In this document: positions 22,140 through 33,954 of the stretch, piece after piece
Layout of the letters: every line of letters starts with the position of its first letter
Numbering within the stretch: position 1 is the stretch's first letter
Made by a program: the position numbers and the translations under genes
Notes under the pieces: model-generated
Seen by the model: only the letters and a program-made list of their open reading frames with translations
What the model was told of the DNA's origin: nothing
The model's database searches: none
Origin: Arachnopeziza araneosa
Taxonomy: Eukaryota > Ascomycota > Leotiomycetes > Helotiales > Arachnopezizaceae
Assembly: GCA_003988855.1 (NCBI GenBank)
Contig: QYAI01000001.1
Location: 1-64,000 of the forward strand
Length of the DNA: 64,000 nt
Direction of reading: 5' to 3'

Positions 22140-24393
22140 GTTGATGGTGTAGATTGATGAAGTTGGCTGGGAAACAATCTGCTGCGATTTAGCCTGAAGA
22201 GTGCGCGTGATGATTATCGAAAGTCAACTGGAATCTCGTAGCTCGGAGTTCAACGTTGAAGATTGATGCTGAAAGTCTAGTGCGAGTGAGACATATATAT
22301 ACTGATGGAAGGGCTTGTTGATGTTGATCCTAATCAGGTTGCACCTTCCTCGTATTCCATATTGCTGATCGATTAAGCGAGTACAAACATCGTCTGCCTA
22401 TCTATTTATACCCAACCCGCAGGGGCTACAATGTGAGGTCATACCACGAGAATTGAACGCACGCTCAATCTCGGTAGCCTGTGGAGCCTCTTGGTATTTT
22501 ATTTTCGCATACCACGCTGGGTAGGAGCTTAAATGATCGTTATGCGAGTGAGTAGGCATTGATTTGTCGATCTCAAGCTAGGACAACCAGTTTCCTGGAG
22601 CATAATGTCAACAAACAGGTTTACACCAGAACCAGGAGATTTCAACACTGCTGACTCCCTTTCCACGATATCAAAGCCTCCTTCGCGATTATCTGATCGT
22701 CGGCTAATCCTTCCTCATGAATTGACGTTCTCGAATATATTGATATGTCCAAAGGCGAGCTTTCACCGATAGTCTCTAGGTCAAAATTTTCATTCAAAAT
22801 ATCTATGCCATCCTTCTTGAGACATGATTCGACAAAAATCCTTCAGCGAAGGGCTTTGAGGAGCGACATGGCGTGTCGCAAAAGTCAACGGCCTCATTTT
22901 GATGATATCAGGTGTCTGTCTTACATTTTTCCAGAACGTATCCTGGAAGAGGCTAGTACACCAGCTGTGGGGGACTGGCTATGAATCGCTGATCCTCTAA
23001 ATGATGTCGTTTGATTTTGTGTAAGTAAAGTTCCAAGTTGATATCTCTTCCTCCTGGTAGAAAGGAAAGCTGGTATAAATTTGACAGCCACTCCCTAGTT
23101 CAAATTACACTTGGTTGCTTGGTCTATTAATAATGTCTGTATTTATTTCACCTCTTCTGGGCTATTCCGGAGTTTCACATCTCTGGGTCCAAATCTGAAC
23201 AAGATACCCTGCATTCTCTCCGCTAAAGGAAAGACTTGTCGAAAGTTCTTGGTTATCAAGACATGGATCCTAAAGCAAGTAGGTCAGGACCTCATCGTAT
23301 AAGATAATGGAGGACTATACCATGGAAATGCTGCGGTGCTTAATAGCTAGCTGACAGCACGGCTGCAAATTGTTCTAGACGACAGAATTGCTCGCCTGAG
23401 TACGTCAGCAACGGTATTGTATCAACTTAGTATAATTCACCACCCAAGTCCAGCACAATTTCCAAGTATTGGTTCAGGTACTCTATGCTTTGAGTACTGA
23501 GACTCTGTCCTCTACTAGCTCTGCTTAAATATAGAATGCAGCGAGTTCGTTAAATCGATGACGGCATCAGTCTCACCCAAAACTGAAAGCATTTTCATCA
23601 TATCAATTCCCGAGCACTGAATTCCCGAAATCTCCTACTGTGGTACTTCTCGACCTCTCTTAGAAAAGGTTTATCTGCCTATGCTGTCCTACTAGACTAT
23701 AGGAGACTTCATGGAAGTGATGCCGCTCTTTCCTATCTCTCAAAGATGTTATTATTCAAACAACCATCTGCAATTCGCTGTAGATTTCTAGTAGGGTGGC
23801 TGTATCGCCCTCCAAGAGCCGTGAAATACTTAATGAAATCCATATGTTTGACTTGTTGCATCAGTGATTAGTTATGCCATTCATCTCTTCAAATGGGACT
23901 GTATGCTGATGGAGAAGGGGGGTTCGAGGAGACCTCTTGAGTATCCCCCTTGTCTGACGAAGCTATGACATAATATTTGGAAGTTCTATGATATCTACGA
24001 GTGCGAGATATATATAAAATGTGTGATGGGTGAAAAGAAGATCAGACTCAAATAAGTGGACAAGAGGAAGAGGAATGGCGGTTGACATTTAACCTTCCTT
24101 AGATAAAGAAATTGTGAAGAGTCTTTCAATCAAGACAACACAAATTAGGTATGCGATAAACCGACGGATTGCATCAGTTTTGCTGTTGTACTTAGAGCTC
24201 GAGAACTAAATTTCGAATACCAAGCTTGAAAAAAATGTCAAAGTTCCGGGGAAGTGTCGTGGATCTGGGAATATCTAGATACGGATAAGGTTGAGAGAAG
24301 GAGAGTTTTGTAATTTACTTTCTCACTTACCTTAGACACCGGCTACACACTTCTCTCAAAGACGGAGGAAGCCACAACATTGTGGCAGAGCGA
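22140..24393. other. Gene-poor region, 2.2 kb
   Basis: No gene is recognised. A weak open frame at 22745-22984 has no domain and no splice partner that I could find. The first ~200 bp hold the promoter of the secreted protein. Confidence 0.45.
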
Positions 24394-25273
24394 TCACCTC
24401 CCAAAGATCGGATTCAAGATCTTCGCCACTGCCTCCGCAGTTGTGAATAAAATCCCTCCCCTGAAAACCGTCCTACTTAACTCATGACCGTCCCTCTCCA
24501 AAATCCGCGAATCCCAATCTCACTCCAAATAGCGGTCACTGCATCCGCTACTCCCATGTCCCTCGCACTCTGACACCTCGTCTTGACAGAGTCAAAAGGC
24601 ATGGTAGCTAGCGTCGTCACTGTCCCAGCAATCGCTCCATTTGCGAAATTCATGCCCGAGTTTTGAGCCACCCCTCTCCGCTCCTCAAAATCTTTCACAA
24701 TATTGTAACTTCCCATGCGGAAACTAGTTGCGGAAGTTTGCTTGAGCGTGGTTCCAGCGAGACCGCGGTAGAGATCTTTGATCCCATCTTGGTGCAGGAT
24801 AATACGGATTGCTTCTCGCGCTGAGGAATACTGCTTCGAAGTTGCGGATTGTGCGTCGTCGATTAAGGCGGTCTTGACCCGCTCACTTGGTGTCACAGCC
24901 GTGATGCTAGCTACTAGTCCTACTGCCATGCCATGTTCCGTATCGGGGTCAATTGACCGGTTTCCGGGTCTTTGAAGGCATTCTTGATGCTGTCGAAGGA
25001 AAGGAAGCGCATGGCGTCTTTAGCTACAGAGCCTATAACTAGAGCGCTGCAGCCAGTGTACAAGGAGCGCAGACCCCCTTCGTGCAGGTATATGTGATGG
25101 AGAACAAGGTACGAGTTTCGAGGGATTTCCGAAGAGCTGGACAGGGAGTGGGAGAGTTGAGAGCGGGATTTGGCGAACTCAAAGGGGCAGGTCAAGAAGC
25201 CTTCCACACCGCCAGCGATGCCGCCCGAAAGTAGAGAGACAACTGGCGGAACTGAAGATGGGGAAGAGACCAT
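24394..25273 (-). pseudogene. Mitochondrial tricarboxylate-type carrier with two frameshifts
   Basis: The minus strand encodes a mitochondrial carrier (SLC25). The first frame from 25273 holds LLSGGIAGGVEGFLTCPFEFAKSR and the first two repeats, and ends prematurely after LTPIRNM. The next frame resumes with MAVGLVASITAVTPSERVKTALIDD, then TMPFDSVKTR and GIRGFWRGTVM, before a second shift. A third frame then gives the usual C-terminal helix and stops at 24394. P-x-[DE]-x-x-K/R signatures mark the three repeats. The junctions look like loss of about 7 nt near 24930 and 1 nt near 24478. The content fits the citrate (tricarboxylate) carrier of the inner membrane. Either a pseudogene or a sequence error; two independent indels favour a pseudogene. 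Confidence 0.7.
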
Positions 25274-25904
25274 CTTTGGATGGAACTGAGGTTTGAGAAG
25301 ACATGATGAGAGATTGAGAGGTCGTTAATTATAAAGTCTGCAATATGACGTTTGTTCCCGAAGAGCGGTGCTGTAGGTCAGGGTGAGTGTGATCGCCTCA
25401 GGCATCTCGCTGAGTGCACACATACTTCTCCATATCCAATAACAATATTCCACCTATTCTTCTACGTCTAAATAAAACCCGCGATGCACACAACTAGTCT
25501 AGCACGCTGCAGTACGGGACTGCTCCTTACCGCGAGCCAAGAATTGTATTTGGTCCTCTTACTTCAAATAAACCGAGAAGTGTTCTCAGCAAAAGGCTTC
25601 TGTGTGGGACAGATCATTACCGCAAACATCTACTCATCTGCCTCAAAAAGAACTTGGATTAGTGAACATGGTCTCGAACTTGCTGTGTTTCTTCTTACGA
25701 TCATATCTCTCTTCTTCAGCCAGAGTGTTGTCGCTTGACAAGTGTCAATCGATTTCTGAACAGACTTATTCATTGGCTGTGCGACAGCAGCTGAGCCTCT
25801 TGGCAATCGTGGCTTGCATGATAACCGCCAACTCTTCGCCGAGATCTACGTCTCCTCAAATTTTCTTCTTCATTCATCATCGAGTTAAGTATATATCGCT
25901 CAGC
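25274..25904. other. Divergent promoter region
   Basis: This separates the carrier pseudogene from the membrane-protein gene. The frame is open upstream of 25905 but lacks coding character. Nothing else is seen. Confidence 0.4.
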
Positions 25905-27443
25905 ATGCTTTCAAAATCACTCCTCCTGCCATTTACTTTGTTGTTGTCTTTAGCTGCTACACTGGTAAACGCTCAAGTTGCAACCTTGACTACTCAATTT
26001 TCAGTCACAGCCTCGACAGCCTCGCCTTCGCCAACGTCCTCGCCAGGCAGCATATGCGGTTCTGCATCCTTGGGAAATGGCAAATGTGGGTGGTTCTCTG
26101 GAGGTTCCACCAGAAGCACGTATTCTATTCTTTGGTCTTGCTTTGCGGTGATATTGCTCTGCACTTACAAGGTCATTCATCTTGACATCTGCTCAGACGC
26201 TGAGCATATGGCTTCACGGAAAGAATGGCCACATTGGCGCAAAAAATTGAGGAAACTTGAAATGATGCTCGTGGCACTGCTAGCCCCTGAATACATTTCT
26301 CAGTTAGCATACAAAGATTGGAAGCTGGCCCGAACTCTCAAAGAGGAAATGCATCGCAGGGGATATCGGTATATCTCCTTGAACTTTTTAGATACGCCAC
26401 TGATGAGAAATCAGTTGTTCGATGATTTTAGCCCATTTCGTGGCTATGGGTGGATTAGCCCTCGAAAGCTCAGAGTCCACCATTATAATTCGATTAAAAG
26501 GTTTCCGATCGCTCCTAGACTCTGACCAGGCAGGTGAACTTGTTGCTCAGCTGCCATCAGATCAAGACATTGAAGATCGTAGTAAGACTGACAGCTTGAC
26601 CATCCTTCTCGCATGCATACAATCACTAGTAAGTCACAACTTGGCTCTTTCAATGCTACTCCTAGTACATTTTGTACCAGCGAGCATACATTTGTGCTCA
26701 TTAGATGTGCTGAGAGGCTTACTCCTAATATTTCAGTGGCTCGTGGCACAAACAATCGCAAGAACTTCTGAACATGCAAGTATGAAGTCTACCCCGTATA
26801 TCTTTCACGGAGTTGCCAAGCTAATGAGCGTTAGTGATCTCTGAATTAGAATTAGCCACATGTGCTTTTGTCGTGTGTACTCTGATGGCATACATTCTGT
26901 GGTGGAACAAGCCATATGACATTGAACATCGCACCAGAGTGCGATTTTATGCTCCTATCGAAGATAGTATCCTGGAAGATCTGAACAAAAGTCAAAGAAA
27001 TCCCTCATACGCACTAGACAGAGTGTCTTTTGATAATAATGGTATTCTCTTTTTGATAACAGTCGACAGGTTAGGTAGGCTAACTTCTTCCAGAAGTGAC
27101 CAATACCACATCAATAGCATTGCTAATCGCCCTTGGAACTATATTATCAGCCTTGCATCTCGCAGCGTGGAATTGGGAATTCCCAAGCTCTACGGAACAA
27201 CTACTCTGGCGAGTGTCGAGCTTGGTACTTCTTGGCTCTTGCATGATAATTTTCATTCGTTGGCTCTTAAACCAGGTCATCAGTGAAAATCTTTTTGGCG
27301 AGAGTTTCATGATCATCCTCTTTGTACTCTACATAATCGCCCGAATGATCCTCATCGTGCAGGTCTTTCTCTGTTTCAGATCTATGCCTGAGAGTGTGTA
27401 TGAGGATATGGATTGGACTCAATTCATTCCGCATTTATTCTGA
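25905..27443 (+). CDS. Fungal multi-pass membrane protein, function unknown
   Basis: Five exons (25905-26368, 26415-26628, 26737-26779, 26835-27041, 27094-27443) join in phase to 425 residues. A signal peptide (MLSKSLLLPFTLLLSLAATLVNA) leads into a Ser/Thr-rich stretch. Then come CGWFSGGSTRSTYSILWSC, a first helix, WPHWRKKLRKLEMMLVALLAPE, HFVAMGGLALESSE, WWNKPYDIE, and C-terminal helices ending in PESVYEDMDWTQFIPHLF. This order is that of a large uncharacterised family of ascomycete membrane proteins, often found in many copies in Leotiomycetes and Eurotiomycetes. I recognise the family pattern but know no biochemical role. Splice sites were chosen because alternatives break this order. Confidence 0.75.
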
Positions 27444-28094
27444 AAATTTATAATATTTGTTGGATAGATAGATCAAGATACCTACACAAATATAATGCTA
27501 GATTGTTGAATGGCAGATGTCAGTCATGTATACTTTACAGTTAAATCTTTATCTTCCACTTCTGATATGAAGGCTTTCGCTTGACCACAAAAATCGTGGA
27601 GAAGAATATAAACCTCATAAATACAAAGGTAGACAATCCTAGAGCTCACTTGCAAGGAAAGATAGTTTCTCGGCTAGAACCTTTGACAATCAAATGAACC
27701 AGACTGGCTGGAGATCGGGAAGATGAATATATACCACGTGACTTTACCCCACCAGTGGGATATTCTCTTAGCAGCCAGAAACTAGATGAGAGATGGGAGA
27801 GTAGACATGAAAAGTAGCTTTCAAGTTTGATTTAGAGATCTCATTCACAGTTTCTCATGCTTCTCACACAATTGTTCGGTAGAGCGCTCAGCGGAATCTG
27901 AATTCTAACTTGAGATGAGATTTTTTGAAACGAAGTAATTGAGAAATATTTCATTCGATATGTATGTTGTTCATTTTCATGTGTCCCGGCCATATGCGTA
28001 ACCAACCGCGTCCTAACGCCGTAAAATCAACCCTTTCGGTGATATGCTTCGTATGCTACAAATTACACGATTTGGTTCTTGGAAGTCTACCAAA
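27444..28094. other. Convergent intergenic spacer
   Basis: No gene was recognised; the spacer lies between the 3' ends of two genes. A CACGTGAC sequence occurs near 27736. Confidence 0.4.
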
Positions 28095-29589
28095 TCATTC
28101 CTTCTCTCCCTTGATTCTCTTGCCCACCTTCTCAAGTTTCCCACCTAACATCTCCTGCGCATTTCCTAGCAAATGACCTGCCTCTTCACTGGCATATTCA
28201 TTCGCAGTTTTCGCAGCCTCCGTGGCATTGCTGCTAGCTACTCCAGCCCTCTCAGCAGCTGTACTAACCGCCTCTTTCCCGTTTTCTACACTTTTCGCTA
28301 CACTCTCACTAACATTCACATATCCCAACTTCACCGCTTGACCTGCATCTGAGATCTTCTCTCCAACTGCACTGCTCGCATCCCCCATCGCGTCGCCAGC
28401 CTGTTTCGCTAGCTCCGAGGGGCTGGGATATTTATTCAGTGTCTTGAGGATGAGGAAATATGTCTGGATGATGAGCTTGTGAATACTTTCCTTGACGATC
28501 ATGGTAATTCCATGGCTGAAGAAACCTTTGAATATCTCTCCTAGCACGCCCTCATACAGTGCCGCCGCACCCTCTTTCTTGTAAATCTCGAGAATGGTGT
28601 GGAATACGGTGCTCCTCTTTGCTACATTCTTTGCATCTCTTCCCGCTTTTTCGGCTTCGCTTTTATTGCCCGCGGTCTGTACTTCGGTCTTCACCTTTTT
28701 GGCAGACGTTTCCTCAATTGGTGGTTTGGAACTCATCTGTGCGCGGGTTTTTGCTAGGGAGAAAGGATAGGTGATCGTGCTTGCGATACTTTTGCTAAAT
28801 GCAGCCATCAAGAACGTAATTTTGGCTCCTGGATTATCGCGTCTAGCTCTGGGGAGCATTGTCCGTTTGAAGAATTCATAGAGGAAAAATGTGATGCTAG
28901 GATTGAGTGTGAGTATAAGTGATGCTGAATAACCAGACCAGAAACCTTGAAGGCCCTTTTCAGACCTGATCTTTTCCGCAATGGATGATACGCTGGGAGA
29001 AGATGAGGATGAGGGGTGCATAGATGAAGTTTGTTTCCGCGTCACAATGTTGGAGATGGGAGTGGTGAAGAACTTAGAACATGCGCCTGCTAGAGCACCA
29101 ACTGCTAGCTCATCTAATACCGGGAGTGTGGTAGTGCTTGCTCCATGCTTCCTCAACCGTGTAGAGCGGAGGTAGTTGTAAAAGAGAAAAAAAAGGAAGG
29201 AATCTGCAATGCTTTTCCCTGTATCTTGCAGGACTCCAGTATAGAAACCAGCTAAGCCCTCTTTTTCGTAGATCTTTTCAAATGCATCGATTACCCCAGC
29301 GTACTGGGCTCGAGAGGGTGTTTCGGCAGGAGTGGAGGAGTTCAGGGAGCGTTGAACTTGCAGGCGTGTGATGATTAGGTCAAGGGGGTATATGGTCAGG
29401 TTAGATATCGCAGTTCCAATTGAACCTGCAAGAGCATGACCGAGTGCTGGGAGAGCGGGATCGATTGTTGAAGAAGACGTTTCTTGGGTCTTGTGGTAGA
29501 GAGTATATGCGTCCTGGTGGTCTGTTTAGTCTGGGTAATGCAAGATGAGTAGGGTTGTATACCAACTGGCTGTTATAGACGTGTGCCAT
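28095..29589 (-). CDS. Peroxisomal carrier (PMP47/Ant1-like) with amphipathic C-terminal extension
   Basis: Two exons (29589-29563 and 29513-28095) give about 481 residues. Three SLC25 repeats are seen. The first has YPLDLIITRLQVQ, the second FFTTPISNIVTRKQ and then FWSGYSASLILTLNPSITFFLYEF, the third TITYPFSLAKTRAQ and YEGVLGEIFKGFFSHGITM. This matches the peroxisomal ATP/AMP carrier group rather than mitochondrial ones. The first ~300 residues equal the usual carrier length. An extra ~130 residues after KYPSPSEL are rich in Ala, Gly, Glu and Lys with a repetitive KQAGDAMGDASS..EKISDAGQ pattern, LEA-like. Likely peroxisomal membrane, supplying ATP for beta-oxidation. The role of the extension is unknown. 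Confidence 0.82.
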
Positions 29590-29864
29590 TGTTCCTAGAA
29601 TTATGGTTGATTTCAAGGGAAAAGAGAGGAGGGGAGACGGAGGAGCGGTATTGACATCTGAAAGCGGAGGTGGAAGTTCATGACATCATTTTATGCACCC
29701 CGGATTTTTGCACCGCCACACCTCAGAGATGAGGAAAACGCCTCCGGATTCGGATTGATTCTCATCTAATTACTGCTAGTCCAGGCAGTCGACATAATTA
29801 CAACGCTATCAACTCCATCTCCTTTCACGGCACAATTATTACTCCCTCAAAGAACGAGATCTCA

Positions 29865-32027
29865 TTAATTCTCATCTATCTTGTTAATCTCAGCCCTAGC
29901 TTCCTCCCACGTTTCCTTATTCTTCTTTGCCCATTCAATTTGACTCTTTGCATAAGCAAGCTGTGATGATGTTAGCGAAAGCGTACATCAAGATGCAGGG
30001 TTAGCTTTCACACTCACCATATAGCGCCTCAAATCGTCTTCTTTTTCCAACTGAAAGCGTTTCAAGTCTTTCAAAATACCAGCACTCGCATCTCTTACAT
30101 CCTGTTCAGCAGCTTGCTGGGCTTGCTCTAACTGTTCGATAGACTCCTTGGTCTTTCCCATTTGATCTCTCCTAGTCCGCTCTGGATCAACATCAACAAC
30201 ACCATGCACCGCATGACTGATTCGACCAAAAATTCTGTTGGTAATGAAATTCCCACTCGAACTCTTTCTGTGCGTAGGTGACTGTTCTTCGCTTTGAGGA
30301 GCTCCTTGGGTAGCCGATGGCGGCGAAGCATCTCCATGAGTTGGAGGGAAATCGGAATCTATCGAGGCAGTGTCTTCTTGAGCATTCTCCCGTCTAGAAA
30401 GGGGAGGATCTCGAGCTGAGGAATTTGATCGTCGAGGTAAATTTGCTGTGCCACTGCTATTCAAATACTGCTCAATCCTCTTAGCCTCAGCTTCACTCCG
30501 TTCCAGAGATTCAAGGAGTATCCTCTTCTTCGCTAGCTCGTCATTAGTCATCTCCTGTTGTACTCGCTTCAAAACCCTGTATCTCAAAATCCCTCTGACA
30601 ACACCAGCAAATTGTGCGCTCTCCCTCATAGGCTCGGCAAAGCTAGCACCTAACGAGCTCGACAATTCCTCAGTTGCTAGATATGACGAATCCACAGCTT
30701 GACCAACTCGCTCGATTGCCGCCGCTAAGGAAGGATTTGGTTCGGAAAGAGAAAAGCCATTGTAACGCGCTCCAAGCTCTGCCATGTCGGTAGCCATGGC
30801 AGAGAGATGTGTGAGAGTTCGACGATTCACTCTTTCAATAGACCCTGTAAGGAGTAGTTCGAGTTCTTTTGTTGCTGCCTCAAAGTTTATGAAGTAAGGA
30901 TCAAGGTCATGTTCGCTGAGATAGTGCGAGTCTGGAGGGAAGCGGCCGAAAATTTGGGCTCCAGGTATGGTATGGGCAGCTGTCGAGGGACTGGCGGCAT
31001 ATTCTGATGGCTGGTTTGGCATTCCTTGGACATTAGTTGTGGAGTTAGAAGCAGCTTTGAGTTTTGCAGATGCTGCTGGTACTGGTAGCCACGCGTGGGC
31101 AGTGGTAGGATTGGCGGGGTCGAGAGGTGGAGCTTTCATGTTGGATTTCGGGATAGATGCAATAGGGTGAGAGTGGAGAACTTCGGCCTGTAACTATTAG
31201 CTACAAGATTTGTTAATTCTTGTGATGTACTTGCCCAGCTTGAATTTGGGTCAAGGAATCTCCACCAAACCCCGTCGTTCCGTACTTCATCCATGCGCCG
31301 ACATCGATTCAAGAACACAGCCAGCATGCGCTTCCTCAAATCAATGATTTGTTGATCTTGTTTAGCTTTGGTAGGATTCGCAGCATAGTCCGCCATCGTG
31401 TGTTTCTCAGGAATCGGCGGTATGACGAGTGTAGGATGTAATCTGCTGAGGGCATCTCTCAGAGAAGAGAATTCGGAATACCTCCTTCTAACTTCTAAAT
31501 CCTATTGGAGGTCAGTAACGCCATACAACTAGCACAAGAATTACATACACCTGTCCTAATCGTGTAGACAATGTATTTTCCGCCACTTTCCAAGCTCTTC
31601 CCGGCATCTACAATCAAGATAGGAAGATCGGGGTTCTCGTAAAGAATCTGTTCAATCCTGCTATCATAACCTCCCTTTTTCCTTCTCGGTGCTTGTGGAG
31701 AAGCATCATATTCCTCATCACTCCCACCATCGCTTGTATCATAGTTCTGCAGTCTAGTAATGTGCTCATTCTCATTGTCGTCAATTGTAGATGGAGTGCG
31801 GGGCCCGCTGTAATCATGATCTGCCAGTTCCCAACCATCAGCACCGTCTTCAACCAAAACAGATTTCATCATCGTGATCGCTCAATCCTAGGCAGTCGGG
31901 TCACGTAAAGAAAGTCTAACTTACGAGAAGAAGGGGAGCTGGAGATAGGATTGGCTGCGGAAGAGGAAGATGAGTCCGGGCGCTCAAACGACGTGCCGTA
32001 CGGGTTGTTGTCTTCGTCATTCCACAT
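29865..32027 (-). CDS. SNX41: Sorting nexin 41 (PX-BAR protein)
   Basis: Five exons (32027-31925, 31880-31549, 31501-31235, 31187-30018, 29960-29865) give about 655 residues. The N-terminus MWNDEDNNPYGTSFE is characteristic of fungal sorting nexin 41. The PX domain spans roughly residues 105-235 (KYIVYTIRTGDLEVRRRYSEF, LVIPPIPEKH, RKRMLAVFLNRC). The rest is a BAR-type helical region (LLTGSIERVNRRT, VVRGILRYRVLKRVQQEM), ending in AKSQIEWAKKNKETWEEARAEI. The protein binds PI3P on endosomes and sorts cargo back to the Golgi; the related Atg20 is the main alternative. The third intron uses a GC donor (GCAAGT at 31234), needed to keep frame. The last intron removes a stop present in the unspliced frame. 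Confidence 0.85.
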
Positions 32028-32678
32028 GATGCGCGGTAAGATGCTCCTCCTCGAGCTTGTAGGACAAAGGAAGATTAGAAGGGAGAGTGAGGCGTTGTTG
32101 TTTGTAGCTATGCATCCATTCTAGGTCGCTGCAATAACCCACTAACCATGACGAAGCTCCCAGCCATTTCACGTGGCACGGACCTTTCTTCAGGTTCTCC
32201 GACCTCGCCTTATCAGCTTTCTCCTCCATTCCGTACCTTCTCTCTTTCATCTTTTCATAGATGTACGATTCCCTTTCTTTCACAATTGATATACGACTCA
32301 AAATGGAAGTCACTGAAGCACTTAGCTATCATGCAAATAGAGCTTACAATGGCTGGGTACAGGGTTTTCGGTCATCCCTGCACAAGAAGTAAAAGTCTTG
32401 ACACGCATTCTTCCGAGCAAAGCCATGCGGATTCATTCAGTGTTTTCTCTATGAAAGCGCTCTCAGCGTCCACAATGCTGATCCTCACTCTTCGTGGCAA
32501 TTACACACCAACATCAGTGACACCTTTGCATCAAGGCTTAGGTGTACTGTACACAATCCAACAATCCCGCCAAGTAGTTTACGACTGTATTTTCCCTGCT
32601 TGCGAGATCCCAAATCGCTGCTTTCTTCAATACCATGCATAGATAAAGTATATCGACCATATCCGTTCCCCTTTATGA
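32028..32678. other. Spacer upstream of SNX41
   Basis: Nothing recognisable as a gene lies between the SNX41 start and the end of the decayed 2EXR gene. It contains the SNX41 promoter. Confidence 0.4.
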
Positions 32679-33954
32679 CTAAACTCCACGGTATTGATGA
32701 GTGAAAAGCTCACCGTGAAACACTCTCTCGATCTTTAGCGAAGAATTGCCGACTTGGTACGACTCGTTTCTGGCCTGTACTCCTTCTTCGCCGTCGTCAG
32801 TAGACTTTCTGCAACAGTACACTAAGAAAAGCTTACGGAGGTCGACTTCCACCTTGTCTGCTTCAATGTCCAACTGCTTGAGCGACTGGTATCGATCTAA
32901 CAAGGTAACTGCTTACTTTGTGTCTTTTGCGTTAAATGGCACAAGATTAAATGGCGCAAGACTTCCTCCAATACCAATACGTTTAAGTCCAATTTCCTGA
33001 GATTCGAACCTCGAGATCTTCTGAAGATATCTGTTGATCACCACTTTGCGAGGTTGAGGCTTTTCAATTCCATGGAAAATCAAGAATGCCCTCCAATCCT
33101 CGAAGTATAGAGCATCCTTGTCCTAGTTCATCCAAAGACTCTTTCCACCATTGTATTGCTTCAAGCAAAGAGCGTACGATCTTCTAGCCACACTTCGGGA
33201 CTCACTGGTGGCGTGAAGAACTGCGGGGACAGAACCACCGCAGGCACTAGGTTTCCTAATAAAGCCATGATAACCAATCTCTTTAAGCTTCTTTTTACTG
33301 AGCGAGAAATCAGTCTGGATGTAGATTTCGTTTTTAATAACGAAATTGCGCGGTCCTGGGAGCGCAAAGTTCTAGATGATTTCTCTGAGCTCTAGCGGCA
33401 GTGTCGAAAACACTTCGAAAAGCACGGGAATAAGAGTTGAGTTTTCAGAATTGGCTGAGTGGCTGAAGTGTCGATAGCTAGATCTCTCTCCGGAGTTGGA
33501 TAGGTGTTCAGAATTGGTCGGTTCCTCCAAATCGATCGACTCGTCAGCATTAGATACGTCTTTGGAAGTTGATTTCTCGTCCTCCTTAGGAGTAGGTCCG
33601 AAGTTACTTGCTCCCTCATGAGCTGGTAACAGTTCATGTTCAAGTGAGTTGACTATCTCACGCGTTGGAATTATGAGGTGTCTGATTGTCCGTGATCAAA
33701 TGATTTCACGATCTCACGCGTGGGAATTGTGACGGTGTGTGACTGTTCATGATCAAGTGGTTTCATGATCTCACACACGGGAATCGTGACGGTGTGTGAC
33801 TGTTCATGATCAAGCGATTTCATAATCTCAAGCGCGGGAATCGTGACGGCGTGTGACTGCAGAGAGCCTCGATTCTCTCCTGGGTTTTCCTACATGACAT
33901 CAGTTCCTTGTTGCAATTCAGCGCGTGTTATTGTTGTCAATTACTTACCGCCAT
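32679..33954 (-). pseudogene. Decayed 2EXR-domain protein gene
   Basis: The minus-strand start ATGGCG at 33954 is followed by an intron and then a repeated segment (see 33642-33860). The 2EXR signature lies near 33405-33330 (FEVFSTLPLELREII, stop, NFALPGPRNFVI). The continuation PAVLHATSESRSVARRSYALC and, after another stop, DKDALYFEDWRAFLIFHG are equally typical. At both stops a TAG stands where relatives have an aromatic residue, and a TGG to TAG change would explain each. A one-base loss in the fourth repeat unit adds a frameshift, and a further frame break occurs near 32910. 2EXR proteins are abundant in Leotiomycetes but have no assigned function. The damage pattern says it is inactive. 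Confidence 0.7.
33642..33860 (-). repeat. 57-bp tandem repeat within the 2EXR pseudogene, about four units
   Basis: Four head-to-tail units of 57 bp encode variants of a 19-residue unit (EQSHTVTIPxxEIMKxLDH) on the minus strand. Three are in frame. The fourth lost one base near 33688. The unit length is a multiple of three, pointing to a formerly coding repeat. Confidence 0.8.

Noticed and set aside
32995..33020. GGTTCGAATCTC on the minus strand, resembling a tRNA T-arm
   Set aside because: No acceptor stem or D-arm around it; it lies within the coding remains of the 2EXR gene.
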